DNA of 64,000 nt from Pseudoalteromonas byunsanensis (GTDB taxonomy: Bacteria; Pseudomonadota; Gammaproteobacteria; Enterobacterales; Alteromonadaceae): assembly GCF_001854475.1 (NCBI RefSeq), contig NZ_MNAN01000009.1, positions 62,001 through 126,000 on the forward strand, in the 5' to 3' direction. The first letter of the stretch is position 1, and each line of letters starts with the position of its first letter. The translations under genes and the position numbers were made by a program. The notes below the pieces were generated by a model, which did no database searches, was not told where the DNA came from, and saw only the letters and a program-made list of their open reading frames with translations. This document shows, piece by piece, positions 25,718 through 36,472 of the stretch.

Positions 25718-27583
25718 ATGTCAGCTATTTATATCGCTGGAATCGCCATTTTTTCTGTGCTTGCTCAGTGGCTTGCTTGGGTGCTAAAAGTGCCTGCTAT
25801 CTTGTTTTTATTATTAATTGGTTTGTTACTCGGGCCACTAACTGGTCAGTTGAGTCCTGATGACCTTTTGGGTGACTTACTGTTTCCTGTCGTGTCACTA
25901 TCGGTGGCCATTATTTTATTTGAAGGCGCGCTCACTTTACATTTTCGGGAGCTTAAAGGGATTGGTAAGATTGTTCGAAACCTTTGCTCTATAGGCATGT
26001 TTGCAACTTTCGTTATCATTGCACTGTGCGGTTATTTTATTTTGGACTTAGACTGGCGTGTCGCAGCCGTATTAGGCGCTGTGCTGGTTGTAACAGGCCC
26101 AACTGTAATAGCCCCTATGCTTAATGCCATGAGGCCAAATCAAGACATCGATAGAGTGCTACGTTGGGAGGGTATCGTCATCGACCCCATTGGCGCCTTG
26201 TTTGCCGTACTCGTATTTGAAGCGGTGAGTTTTGTAGGTCAAGGAGAGGTCCTAAGCCACACCCTGATTGCTTTGTTTTCAACACTGGGGGTTGGAATAA
26301 GTGTAGGTGTTGTAGCTGGCTGGATCACCAGTTCATTGATACGCCGAGAGTGGCTCCCGTATGAATTGCATAAGTTTGGAATATTAGCTTTGGTGCTATT
26401 TAGCTTTACCTTTTCAAATCATCTTGCCCATGAATCTGGGCTGCTAGCGGTAACGATTTTTGGTATTTGGTTGGCTAATCAAGACGACTTAGAAATCGAC
26501 TCCGTCTTAGAGTTCAAAGAAGACTTATCGATGATATTGATCTCTAGCCTGTTTATTTTACTCGCTGCCAGATTGCAACTAAGTGATTTAATGTTGCTGG
26601 GGGTAGAAACCTTTATTTTTCTTGCTGTAGTTTTATTTATCGCGCGCCCTATTTGTATTGCGATATCAACTTACAACACCGATTTACCACTTAAATCTCG
26701 TGTTTTACTTTCATGGATCGCGCCAAGAGGGATTGTTGCTGCGGCTGTGGGCTCTGTATTCGCGCTGAGCATGATAGATTCGCAAATTCCCGATGCCAAT
26801 AAATTAGTACCGCTGATCTTCACCGTTATCATTGTCACAGTAGTACTACAGAGCTTAACGGCAACACCGCTGGCTAAACTATTAGGTGTGCGCCAACCAA
26901 GCCCCAACACCTTATTGATTATAGGTGCGAACCACGTTGCTAGAGCAATAGCAAAAGGTTTGAAAGAGCAAAATATTGATGTGTACTTATCAGACCCTGC
27001 ATGGGAAAACTGTAAAATGGCCAGAATGGATGGGCTCCCCTGCTATTACGGCAATCCTCAATCTGAGCACGCTGAGCGTTATTTGCCGCTCACTTCACTC
27101 AAATCAGTTTTGGCCTTATCACCAAATAGGCATCACAATGCGCTAGGTGTCCAATATTTCTCCCACTTATTGAATGAGCAAAATGTATTTTCATTACGCT
27201 CATCAACCAACCATGCAAAAGCAAACAAAGACAGTGCCACCTTTTTATCCAGACAAATCTTGTTTGGAGAGCAAGGCTACTACGCAAGACTAAGCAGCCT
27301 AATAGCGAAGGGCGGTAAAGTTAGCGCAACACGCTTGTCTGAGGAGTTTAGCTGGCAGCAGTACCTTGAGATCAACAAAGAAGCTATCCCACTGTTTATT
27401 ATTTCAGACACCAATAATAGTGATGAGTCGCAAATCAGACCGTTTGTGATTGAGATGAAAAAACCGCCAGAACAAGGTGAGCGTATTGTTGCGTTGCAGC
27501 CACCTAAGATGTCTGTACTTAAAGAGCCCAGTCTCAATAAAGAGCAAAGCAGTAGCACTTTGGGAGAAAAGCTCGGGAACTAA
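25718..27583 (+). CDS. NhaP-type cation/proton antiporter with RCK (TrkA-N) domain
   Basis: CPA1-family Na+ or K+/H+ antiporter, 621 residues. The ATG at 25718 follows GGAG; an earlier start at 25688 lies inside the inverted repeat and is rejected. About twelve membrane segments run to residue 390. VTGPTVIAPM and the acidic motif WEGIVIDPIGAL near residue 150 are the ion-binding region. SWIAPRGIVAAAVGSVFAL is another family hallmark. The cytoplasmic tail begins with a Rossmann-like RCK fold (TLLIIGANHVARAIAKGL near residue 405), suggesting control by nucleotides. It should help with salt or pH balance in a marine cell. Single gene. Confidence 0.92.
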   Translation: MSAIYIAGIAIFSVLAQWLAWVLKVPAILFLLLIGLLLGPLTGQLSPDDLLGDLLFPVVSLSVAIILFEGALTLHFRELKGIGKIVRNLCSIGMFATFVIIALCGYFILDLDWRVAAVLGAVLVVTGPTVIAPMLNAMRPNQDIDRVLRWEGIVIDPIGALFAVLVFEAVSFVGQGEVLSHTLIALFSTLGVGISVGVVAGWITSSLIRREWLPYELHKFGILALVLFSFTFSNHLAHESGLLAVTIFGIWLANQDDLEIDSVLEFKEDLSMILISSLFILLAARLQLSDLMLLGVETFIFLAVVLFIARPICIAISTYNTDLPLKSRVLLSWIAPRGIVAAAVGSVFALSMIDSQIPDANKLVPLIFTVIIVTVVLQSLTATPLAKLLGVRQPSPNTLLIIGANHVARAIAKGLKEQNIDVYLSDPAWENCKMARMDGLPCYYGNPQSEHAERYLPLTSLKSVLALSPNRHHNALGVQYFSHLLNEQNVFSLRSSTNHAKANKDSATFLSRQILFGEQGYYARLSSLIAKGGKVSATRLSEEFSWQQYLEINKEAIPLFIISDTNNSDESQIRPFVIEMKKPPEQGERIVALQPPKMSVLKEPSLNKEQSSSTLGEKLGN

Positions 27584-27592
27584 TAAAAACGT

Positions 27593-27632
27593 GTCATCAC
27601 CTGTGCTAGTAAAGATTGGTGATGACTGTTTT
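27593..27632 (+). terminator. Hairpin after the antiporter
   Basis: GTCATCACC/GGTGATGAC (9 bp, perfect) around a 16-nt loop, then TGTTTT. The 3' edge touches the end of the convergent motX gene. Confidence 0.65.
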
Positions 27633-28242
27633 ACATGGGTAACCTTGCACGACGCACAACACTTTCTGGCATTTTTTCAGCCAAGCGTGCGAGTGCATTT
27701 TGTATTTTCTGGTGTAGCTCCTTGTCTGCGACTGCAGAATGAAATAGCCAACGATAAGCATCTTCGTAATCTCTTGGACTACCGTGCCCACTATTAAATA
27801 GATTAACCAAGCGCAGCTGTGCAGCGAGATTCCCTTGTGATGCAGCCTCTCGTAAATAAATGACAGCCATCGCTTTATCAGCCTGTACCAACTGACCTAC
27901 ATCGTAATAACGCCCTAACTGCTCCAATGCCGATGATAAGCCTTGCTCTGCAGCTTTGCGCATAAAATATAACCCAAGCTCAACATTTCTATCGACACAT
28001 ACTGCATAAGCTAGCATATCGCCATATAGAAATTGATATGAAGGCAGCTGCATTGTCTCGGCTCGCGCCTCAATGTCTTGAACAAGCTGGCAATCATCAG
28101 CCTTAACTCTCTGTAAGTGCTGGTTTTTCTTTATTAGCTCTATTAACTCTGCTTCAGTATACAAAGGTACAGCGGTAAGTGGTTCCTGCGCCACTGCCGT
28201 CACGCTCATTAATAAAGCAATACAACACAACTTCTTGATCAT
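27631..28242 (-). CDS. motX: Sodium-type polar flagellar motor protein MotX
   Basis: Periplasmic T-ring component that, with MotY, holds PomAB-type sodium stators around the polar flagellar motor. The 203 residues begin with a signal peptide (MIKKLCCIALLMSVTAVAQ). Sel1-like repeats follow, such as GLYFMRKAAEQGLSSALEQL near 90-109 and AVIYLREAASQGNLAAQLRL near 126-145. Length and repeats alone would only say Sel1-repeat protein. The position next to purA, as in Vibrio, makes MotX the best call. A terminator separates it from purA, so it has its own promoter. Confidence 0.8.
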   Translation of the reverse strand: MIKKLCCIALLMSVTAVAQEPLTAVPLYTEAELIELIKKNQHLQRVKADDCQLVQDIEARAETMQLPSYQFLYGDMLAYAVCVDRNVELGLYFMRKAAEQGLSSALEQLGRYYDVGQLVQADKAMAVIYLREAASQGNLAAQLRLVNLFNSGHGSPRDYEDAYRWLFHSAVADKELHQKIQNALARLAEKMPESVVRRARLPM

Positions 28243-28273
28243 AAGTTACCTGATTTTTTTGACTCGCATTAAA

Positions 28274-28279
28274 ATTATA
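28274..28279 (-). promoter_or_regulatory. Candidate -10 of motX
   Basis: A consensus TATAAT occurs on the minus strand 31 nt before the motX ATG. The -35 is weak and I see no sigma-28 element. Confidence 0.45.
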
Positions 28280-28376
28280 CAAAGTCCGTACCAGTTCTTC
28301 GTATATTGGCACATTAACAATCACCAAAATAACATGCTCGCAGCTAACCACAACGGAACTCATTTATTATAGGCAC

Positions 28377-28404
28377 AAAAAAAGCTGCACTATGCAGCTT
28401 TTTT
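28377..28404 (-). terminator. Terminator after purA
   Basis: GCTGCA/TGCAGC with a 3-nt loop is flanked by A and T runs. It lies about 15 nt past the purA stop. Confidence 0.9.
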
Positions 28405-28419
28405 CAACTTAACTATAAA

Positions 28420-29757
<1,338 letters not shown>

Positions 29758-29767
29758 TTAGGCGCAG

Positions 29768-29776
29768 ATTTTACCA
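29768..29776 (-). promoter_or_regulatory. Candidate extended -10 of purA
   Basis: TGGTAAAAT on the minus strand, 31 nt before the purA start codon, forms a TGn-extended -10. The -35 is poor. Confidence 0.45.
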
Positions 29777-29858
29777 GAAAAGCATGGTGGAGATCACCCC
29801 GTTTTGAGTGTTTTTTCCGCATTCGCGAAAATAGTATTGAAAACAACTGAATTAAAAC

Positions 29859-29892
29859 AAAAAAAGCCCTGTTCAATATCAGGGCTTTTTTT
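29859..29892 (-). terminator. Terminator after hflC
   Basis: GCCCTG/CAGGGC around an 8-nt loop, flanked by long A and T runs, 25 nt past the hflC stop. Confidence 0.9.
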
Positions 29893-29916
29893 AAGTTCAG
29901 TCGCTGCAATTAGTAA

Positions 29917-30795
29917 TTATTTACCTTTTGCGCCTTTCATGTAATCAAAGAATTCACTGTCTGGTGATAGTACCATGACATCACCTTTGTTTTGGAAAGT
30001 ACGTTTGTAAGCTTCTAACGAACGAACAAAACTGTAAAATTCAGGATCTTTGTTATACACATCAGCGTATACCTTAGCCGCTGTTGCATCACCTTCACCT
30101 CGTACAGCTCGGGCATTACGCTCCGCATCAGCCAACATAACAGTCACTCTTCTATCAACTTCAGCGCGAATGGTTTCAGCCTTCTCCTGACCTTCTGAAC
30201 GGTGCTCTTTAGCCACAGCTGTACGCTCAGCACGCATACGTTGGTAGATAGAACTACTAACTTCATTTGGCAGGTTGATCTGCTTCACACGCACGTCCAG
30301 TACCTCAATACCTAACTCTTTAGCACTTTCAGAGGCCTGAACCAACGCTTCTTCCATCAACTCACTACGTTCCCCTGATACAATTTCTCGTATAGTACGC
30401 GAACCGAAGTTAGTTCTCAGGCCGTTGTTTACTTTTTGCTTCAGTAGCGTCTCTGCATATTGCTTATCACCTCGAGCGCGCAGATAAAACGAACTGAAGT
30501 CATTAACACGCCACTTTACGAATGAATCTACAATCAAGTCTTTCTTTTCACTCGTTACAAAGCGGTCAGGTGCACCATCTAAAGTCTGTATACGCGCATC
30601 AAGTTTGCGCACTTGGCTAAAAAACGGAACTTTAAAGTGCAAACCAGGTGCGTACACTACCGCGTTATCTTCACTGTCCTTTTGTACTTTACTGAACAGT
30701 AAAACAATCGCGCGCTGACCTTCTGTGACCACAAATACCGATGAAAAAGACATCAATACCGCAGCGAGTAAAATCACAATACTAAAATTCTTCAT
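29917..30795 (-). CDS. hflC: HflC, regulator of FtsH protease
   Basis: SPFH/stomatin-type membrane protein that with HflK forms a cage around FtsH. The 292 residues have an N-terminal membrane anchor (about 4-22) and the SPFH domain starting VTEGQRAIVLLFSK. The GERSELMEEALVQASE region and a long C-terminal coiled coil with RAEVDRRVTVMLADAERNA follow. It starts 5 nt after hflK. Normal length for the family. Confidence 0.96.
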   Translation of the reverse strand: MKNFSIVILLAAVLMSFSSVFVVTEGQRAIVLLFSKVQKDSEDNAVVYAPGLHFKVPFFSQVRKLDARIQTLDGAPDRFVTSEKKDLIVDSFVKWRVNDFSSFYLRARGDKQYAETLLKQKVNNGLRTNFGSRTIREIVSGERSELMEEALVQASESAKELGIEVLDVRVKQINLPNEVSSSIYQRMRAERTAVAKEHRSEGQEKAETIRAEVDRRVTVMLADAERNARAVRGEGDATAAKVYADVYNKDPEFYSFVRSLEAYKRTFQNKGDVMVLSPDSEFFDYMKGAKGK

Positions 30796-30800
30796 TGCGT

Positions 30801-31967
30801 TTATCTCCCGTTATTGAATCTGTCTTGTGAAAAACGATCATTACCACCACCCACAGTGCTATTGCGAGATTGGCCTAATGTTTTTCTAAGTTCATTGATA
30901 TCGTTCTTACTAGGTAAGGTAATCTGGCTACCAGCCCCTGTTTGTCCCATAATTTTATCCAGCGGTAAATACATCATGTTATTACCACCTTTGACATCCA
31001 CCAATACTTTCATGCTGTTAGTCAACACTTCTTCCATTGCATCTATGTATAAACGCTGTCTAGTGACTTCTTTCGCCGCCTGATATTCAGGTAGTAGTTT
31101 TTCGAAACGTTCTACTTCACCTCGAGCTTCTAAGGTAACACGCTCGCGATACGCTTCTGCTTCTTGCGTCATTCGCGTAACTTGACCACGTGCTCTTGGC
31201 TCAATTTCACGAGCATACGCTTCTGCTTCACGAATAAAGCGTTCTTCATCTTCTTGCGCAGCAATAGCATCATCAAATGCATCTTTTACTTCCGCAGGTG
31301 GACGAGAGTCTTTAAAGTTCACATCGGTAACCAAAATACCTAGGTTATATGGCTCGATAATTTTATTAAGTTCATCCCAAGTTCTTTGGCGCACCAGCTC
31401 ACGACCTGTCGTGAGTACCTGGTCCATTCTTGAGTGACCCACAACATAGCGTAAAGCGCTGTCTAGAGACTGCTGTAAGCTGTGATCTGCATCGGTCACA
31501 CTAAATTTATAGAGCCTTGGGTCCATCACTCGATATTGAACTTCAAACTCAACACTCACCACATTTTCATCTTCAGTTAGCATAAAGCCTGATGCCGACA
31601 ATGAGCGAACCGCTTCAATATCAATTGGGATCACTTGTTCAATAAAAGTCATTTTCCAACGCAAGCCTGGCTCTGCAATACGGTCAAACTGACCAAACTG
31701 CAATACAATACCGCGCTCAGCTTCTTTTACGGTATAAATACCGCTGAGTGCCCAAACGGTAGCAGCGATCACTAAAATGAAAATCATGCCAGCACCACCG
31801 ATGCCACCACTCCCTCCACCGCCGGACTTGCCACCGAATAAACCACCAAACTTGTTGCTGAATTTACGGAATACTTCGTCTAGATCAGGTGGGCCTTGAT
31901 CCCGTCCTCCGCGGTTTTTCCACGGATCGTTATCATTGCCATTATTACCCGGTTCATTCCAGGCCAT
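30801..31967 (-). CDS. hflK: HflK, regulator of FtsH protease
   Basis: Partner of HflC in the inner membrane. The 388 residues begin MAWNEPGNNGNDNDPWKNRG, the typical Gly/Asn-rich HflK leader with a glycine-rich stretch near 50. A membrane segment lies at about 58-78, then the SPFH domain (ERGIVLQFGQFDRIAEPGL) and a coiled coil. The C-terminus is rich in Asn, Gly and Arg. The gap from hflX is 102 bp, so it may be read through from the hfq promoters or have one of its own. Confidence 0.96.
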   Translation of the reverse strand: MAWNEPGNNGNDNDPWKNRGGRDQGPPDLDEVFRKFSNKFGGLFGGKSGGGGSGGIGGAGMIFILVIAATVWALSGIYTVKEAERGIVLQFGQFDRIAEPGLRWKMTFIEQVIPIDIEAVRSLSASGFMLTEDENVVSVEFEVQYRVMDPRLYKFSVTDADHSLQQSLDSALRYVVGHSRMDQVLTTGRELVRQRTWDELNKIIEPYNLGILVTDVNFKDSRPPAEVKDAFDDAIAAQEDEERFIREAEAYAREIEPRARGQVTRMTQEAEAYRERVTLEARGEVERFEKLLPEYQAAKEVTRQRLYIDAMEEVLTNSMKVLVDVKGGNNMMYLPLDKIMGQTGAGSQITLPSKNDINELRKTLGQSRNSTVGGGNDRFSQDRFNNGR

Positions 31968-32069
31968 AGCTATACTCCATTGTTATTAAAGTCAATTAGG
32001 GTAAATCTACCAAATATGCGACGATTCTCATACCCAAAAGCGAACAAAACTACACTTTTTATGTAAAAA

Positions 32070-33356
32070 TTATGTTTCAATAAATTTTTCAATGTCCATA
32101 CCCTGTTCTTTTTTAAGACGTTCCCAATCAACTTCAGGCAAACGTACCTTGATCAACCAGTAGCCTCGCTCGTCATAATTTTCCTGCTGCACCGCATTTA
32201 AATTAAATAACGCGCCTCGTAAACGACCAAAAGCTGGCGGAATGCAAAGGGTATGATTAAAGATTTTCTTTGCAAGCAACTCTGATATCGCTTGCAGTAG
32301 TAACTCAGTTCCAACGCCAGAGTGGGCTGATAGCCAAACTCGAATAGGCTGCCCTTCGTCATTACGATCGATTCTTGGGCGCACCTCTTCAAGTAAGTCA
32401 ATCTTGTTATAAACCAACAATTGTGGAATGTCATCCGCTTCGATTTCTTTTAAAACAGACTGAACCTCTTCAATATTTTCTTTTCGACGACTATCGGCAA
32501 CATCAATCACATGAATTTGTAAATCAGCTTCGCGTGTTTCTGTTAAGGTTGCTTTAAATGCCGCTACTAAATCATGTGGCAAATGACGGATAAAACCAAC
32601 AGTATCTGCCAGAATAACAGGCCCAATATCTTCTATTTGAAGTTTTCTTAGCGTTGGGTCTAACGTTGCAAATAGTTGGTCAGCAGCATAAACATCTGAA
32701 TTAGTTATAAGATTAAATAGCGTAGATTTACCAGCATTGGTATAGCCAACCAAGGACACTGTTGGTACCTCATTACGACTACGTGCTCGACGCCCTTGCT
32801 CACGAACCGTGGCTACTTTATCCAAGCGCTTACGGATACTCTTGATACGCTCTCGTAATAAACGTCTATCTGTCTCAAGCTGAGTCTCACCTGGCCCCCG
32901 TAAACCGATACCACCTTTTTGTCTTTCAAGGTGAGTCCAGCCACGGATCAATCGAGTAGAAATATGCCTAAGTTGAGCTAATTCAACCTGTAACTTACCT
33001 TCGTGCGTACGTGCTCGCTGCGCGAAAATATCAAGTATCAGGGTGGTTCTATCTAAAACCCGACACTGACAAACACGCTCTAAGTTTCTTTCTTGAGAAG
33101 GACTAAGTTGATGGTTGAATATAACGACATCTGCATTGTGGATTTTGACAATCTCAGCAATCTCTTCTGCTTTACCCGTACCGACGAATAGTTTGGCATG
33201 TGGTGCTTGACGACTGCCTTGCACAATCGCCAAACTACTAACACCTGCAGAAGAAACCAACATTTCCAGCTCGCGCAGATCTTCACGATCGCCTTCATTG
33301 GGAAAGTCGATATGAACCAAGACTGCCTGTTCGCCGGCTTCGTAACGGTCAAACAA
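32070..33356 (-). CDS. hflX: Ribosome-associated GTPase HflX
   Basis: Splits stalled or hibernating 70S ribosomes using GTP. The 428 residues have the HflX N-domain (FDRYEAGEQAVLVHIDFP), the glycine-rich GGIGLRGPGETQLETDRR linker near 148, and the G domain with GYTNAGKST, DTVGFIRHLP and NKIDLL. The start aligning with known HflX is TTG at 33356, 8 nt after AGGAG. The ATG four bases upstream is out of frame and opens only a three-codon frame. It follows hfq by 21 bp in the classic miaA-hfq-hflX order. Confidence 0.96.
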   Translation of the reverse strand: MFDRYEAGEQAVLVHIDFPNEGDREDLRELEMLVSSAGVSSLAIVQGSRQAPHAKLFVGTGKAEEIAEIVKIHNADVVIFNHQLSPSQERNLERVCQCRVLDRTTLILDIFAQRARTHEGKLQVELAQLRHISTRLIRGWTHLERQKGGIGLRGPGETQLETDRRLLRERIKSIRKRLDKVATVREQGRRARSRNEVPTVSLVGYTNAGKSTLFNLITNSDVYAADQLFATLDPTLRKLQIEDIGPVILADTVGFIRHLPHDLVAAFKATLTETREADLQIHVIDVADSRRKENIEEVQSVLKEIEADDIPQLLVYNKIDLLEEVRPRIDRNDEGQPIRVWLSAHSGVGTELLLQAISELLAKKIFNHTLCIPPAFGRLRGALFNLNAVQQENYDERGYWLIKVRLPEVDWERLKKEQGMDIEKFIET

Positions 33357-33377
33357 GCATTATGCTCCTACTAAAAA

Positions 33378-33641
33378 TTAATAATTACCATCATCAGTTT
33401 GGTCGCCACCTTCGCTGCCCTGGGCACTTTGGAAGTTTACCGCTCGAGCTGGCACAACCGTGGAGATAGCATGTTTATAAACCATTTGGTTTACCGTGTT
33501 TTCTAATAAAATCACGAACTGGTCAAATGATTGAATCTTACCTTGTAATTTAATGCCGTTGACTAAAAAAATTGAAACAGGAATGCGCTCACGACGTAAG
33601 ACATTCAAAAACGGGTCTTGTAACGATTGGCCTTTTGCCAT
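33378..33641 (-). CDS. hfq: RNA chaperone Hfq
   Basis: Hexameric Sm-like protein that pairs small RNAs with mRNAs. The 87 residues begin [20 protein letters not shown]. Sm1 is near 20-45 and Sm2 contains the signature [10 protein letters not shown] near 55-64. The proximal-face residues Q8, F42 and the KH pair are present. The C-terminal tail is short and acidic ([11 protein letters not shown]), as opposed to the longer enterobacterial tail. It sits between miaA and hflX. Confidence 0.98.
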   Translation of the reverse strand: MAKGQSLQDPFLNVLRRERIPVSIFLVNGIKLQGKIQSFDQFVILLENTVNQMVYKHAISTVVPARAVNFQSAQGSEGGDQTDDGNY

Positions 33642-33720
33642 TTTCTTTTCCTTCGTTCTAGGTGTTATTATTAGTTTCGCCGTCGATTAAATCTTCAGTA
33701 GCTTGATTTAACAGCTACTA

Positions 33721-34638
33721 TTAGCTTAGCGAAGTTAATACACGTTGCAAGTTTTGTTGCTCATCGGTCTCTAACCAAGTCACATCCGGCCAACCTCTTA
33801 ACCAAGTAAGTTGCCGCTTTGCTAATTGTCTGGTTGCTGCAATACCTTTGAAAACCATTTGGTCGTAATCACAGTCTCCAGCTAAATGCTCCCACATCTG
33901 TCGATAACCGACACAACGTATCGAGGGAAGATCAGGGTGTAAGTCTCCTCGACGATATAAGGCCAAAACTTCATTTTTAAACCCCTGTTCCAACATAATT
34001 TGGAATCTTTTTTCAATACGTTGGTGAAGCACCTTTCGATCTGTCGGAGCAATCGCAAACTGATGAAACTGATAAGGCAAAGGTGACTGTTTTTGTTTTT
34101 GCAATTCCGTCATGTTTTTGCCCGTAATACGGAACACTTCCAACGCTCGGTTGATGCGTTGAGAGTCGTTTTCACTTATTTTTAAAGCTGCTTCTGGGTC
34201 AATTTTAGTGAGCTGATTATGCAGTTCAGGCCATCCCAATTCTTTTGCTTCAACTTCCAATTGTGCGCGTATGCCTGAATCAGCTTCTGGCAGCGGTGAT
34301 AGCCCTTCTATCAACCCCTTAAAATACATCATAGTGCCACCCACAAGGATAGGAACTTTGCCCTTCTGATGCAAAGCATCTATGTGATGGCAAGCATCGC
34401 GGCGAAAATCAGCAACCGAGTAGCTTTCAAGAGGGTCTATAATGTCAATTAAATGATGCGGTGCCAAAGCGAGTTCATCTTCATCTGGCTTTGCAGTGCC
34501 TATATCCATGCCCTTATATACTAAGGCAGAGTCAACACTTACCACTTCAGTGTCTAAATGCTGACATAACTCAATCGCCAGGGCCGTTTTTCCTGCGGCT
34601 GTAGGCCCCATCAGGGTTATAACAGGTAACTTATTCAC
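33721..34638 (-). CDS. miaA: tRNA dimethylallyltransferase
   Basis: Adds the isopentenyl group to A37 of tRNAs that read UNN codons. The 305 residues have the P-loop [14 protein letters not shown] at the N-terminus, then [19 protein letters not shown] near 34. [16 protein letters not shown] is near 100. [15 protein letters not shown] near 243 and [14 protein letters not shown] near 268 are C-terminal hallmarks. The start overlaps the mutL end by 8 nt, so translation is coupled. Confidence 0.97.
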   Translation of the reverse strand: MNKLPVITLMGPTAAGKTALAIELCQHLDTEVVSVDSALVYKGMDIGTAKPDEDELALAPHHLIDIIDPLESYSVADFRRDACHHIDALHQKGKVPILVGGTMMYFKGLIEGLSPLPEADSGIRAQLEVEAKELGWPELHNQLTKIDPEAALKISENDSQRINRALEVFRITGKNMTELQKQKQSPLPYQFHQFAIAPTDRKVLHQRIEKRFQIMLEQGFKNEVLALYRRGDLHPDLPSIRCVGYRQMWEHLAGDCDYDQMVFKGIAATRQLAKRQLTWLRGWPDVTWLETDEQQNLQRVLTSLS

Positions 34639-36466
34639 TCTTAAACTCTTGTGGTAATAACGCTAAAAACATCTTTTGATCTATTTTAACTGCTTTTTCC
34701 TGAATGCGCGCCAAACATTTTTGATTTTTTTCAATATATTGCTGAACTTTAACAAATTGCTCAGACGAGAAATAGCGACTAGGGGTATGCACAACTAACC
34801 AAGTTAACCAGCCCTCTACACTATCCAACCTCTTCTCGCAGGCTTTTATAACTTCAGAAATAAATGTGCCCACATCAATGCTGTACAGGCACACAGGAAG
34901 CTTTTTAACCATGATATACCGATCAAACAATTGCACATCAAAGCCTAGTAAGGTCAACCAAGACTCATATTCTGCCAACGTTGCAATTTCCTGTTTTTCA
35001 AGATTTACTCTCACTGGCAATAACAACGCCTTACTCGACAAGCTTGCGTCTTGTTCCAATAGTTCCGACCAGTAACTATGAAGTGCATATTTAAAATGCG
35101 ATACCAGCAATTTATTTTGCTGACCAATTAAAACAACACCATCTTCTAAAGCAAGCAAGGAAACATATCTTGCCAAATTTTCTGGCGACTCTATTAAGCT
35201 GGGCTGAGCATCAAACTCGCTCGCTTGTTGATGAGTCAAGCCTTGATAAAGCTGATTTACATTATAGTGTCGAGAGCTGGGCTCTGAACGCCCCATACCT
35301 TTATTTTGACTAGCGCCTCCTCCCCCTGCAGAAGAATTAACACTTGAGGTACGACGCTCATAATCTGTATTTGTTGCTCGGCTGACACCAGAGTCAAACT
35401 GAGGTTGTAAAGTACTTCGATAGGCCTGATGGTCTACATCAGACACTTGCAAATCCATAGCTGTGGCTGCCAACTCGCTGATTTGTGGCGTTACAGCTTG
35501 CTTTATAGCCTGAACAATAAAGTCATGAACCAAACGAGCTTGATGAAAACGTACTTCATGCTTTGCTGGGTGTACATTCACATCCACCTGTCGTGGGTCG
35601 ATTTCTAAATACACCACAAAACCTGGAACTTCTTGCTCCCCGACCACTTCTTCAAATGCTTGACGAATGGCATGTAAAATCAGCTTGTCCCGCATCATAC
35701 GGCCATTCACATAAGTGTATTGAGCGCTGTTATTAGCCCCCACAGGTAACACCCAGGCATGAAGCATCAATCCGTCAGACCCCGACTCGATATATGTTGC
35801 TTGCTGCTCAAAGTCTTTTCCTACCACCTGTGCTACGCGCTTTACACCTTCGTCCTTGCTCCGAGCACGATATTGACGTACCACTTTTTGATTGTGTGTC
35901 AAAGTAATAGCAACGTCAAAACGGCTTAAAGCAATACGCTTAACAAGTTCATCAATATGGCTGAACTCCGTTTTTTCAGTGCGCAGAAATTTGCGCCGCG
36001 CCGGGGTGTTAAAGAACAAATCTTTCACTTCAATGGTTGTGCCATCAGGATGAGCTGTCGGCTGAACTTGTACCGCCATATCCCGTCCCTCGGCAAAGGC
36101 TTGCCAAGCGGTTTCTTGTTCTGCAGGTTTTGAACTGAGGGTCAAACGAGACACTGAGCTGATAGATGCCAAAGCTTCTCCTCGAAACCCAAGAGATAAT
36201 ATACACTCTAAGTCATCCAAGCTTTTAAGCTTGCTGGTTGCATGGCGAGAGAGCGCCAAAGTCAATTCATCTTTAACGATGCCTTTACCATTGTCGCGAA
36301 TGCGAATAAGTTTGTGACCGCCTCGTTCAATATCGATATGAATTCTGGTTGCACCAGCATCTATGCTGTTCTCCACCAGCTCTTTGACCACCGAAGCTGG
36401 GCGTTCAACTACCTCACCAGCAGCGATTTGGTTAGCGAGCCTCGCTGGTAAAATCTCTATCGTCAT
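34631..36466 (-). CDS. mutL: DNA mismatch repair protein MutL
   Basis: ATP-dependent matchmaker between MutS and downstream nucleases. The 611 residues show the GHKL ATPase motifs: [14 protein letters not shown] near 30, DNGKGI, RHATSK and [10 protein letters not shown] near 93-102. The Gly/Ser-rich linker covers about residues 340-420, followed by the dimerisation domain. The endonuclease motif DQHAxxExxxE is absent, as expected for a species using MutH. It starts 6 nt after amiB. Confidence 0.97.
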   Translation of the reverse strand: MTIEILPARLANQIAAGEVVERPASVVKELVENSIDAGATRIHIDIERGGHKLIRIRDNGKGIVKDELTLALSRHATSKLKSLDDLECILSLGFRGEALASISSVSRLTLSSKPAEQETAWQAFAEGRDMAVQVQPTAHPDGTTIEVKDLFFNTPARRKFLRTEKTEFSHIDELVKRIALSRFDVAITLTHNQKVVRQYRARSKDEGVKRVAQVVGKDFEQQATYIESGSDGLMLHAWVLPVGANNSAQYTYVNGRMMRDKLILHAIRQAFEEVVGEQEVPGFVVYLEIDPRQVDVNVHPAKHEVRFHQARLVHDFIVQAIKQAVTPQISELAATAMDLQVSDVDHQAYRSTLQPQFDSGVSRATNTDYERRTSSVNSSAGGGGASQNKGMGRSEPSSRHYNVNQLYQGLTHQQASEFDAQPSLIESPENLARYVSLLALEDGVVLIGQQNKLLVSHFKYALHSYWSELLEQDASLSSKALLLPVRVNLEKQEIATLAEYESWLTLLGFDVQLFDRYIMVKKLPVCLYSIDVGTFISEVIKACEKRLDSVEGWLTWLVVHTPSRYFSSEQFVKVQQYIEKNQKCLARIQEKAVKIDQKMFLALLPQEFKSE

Positions 36467-36472
36467 ATTGAA

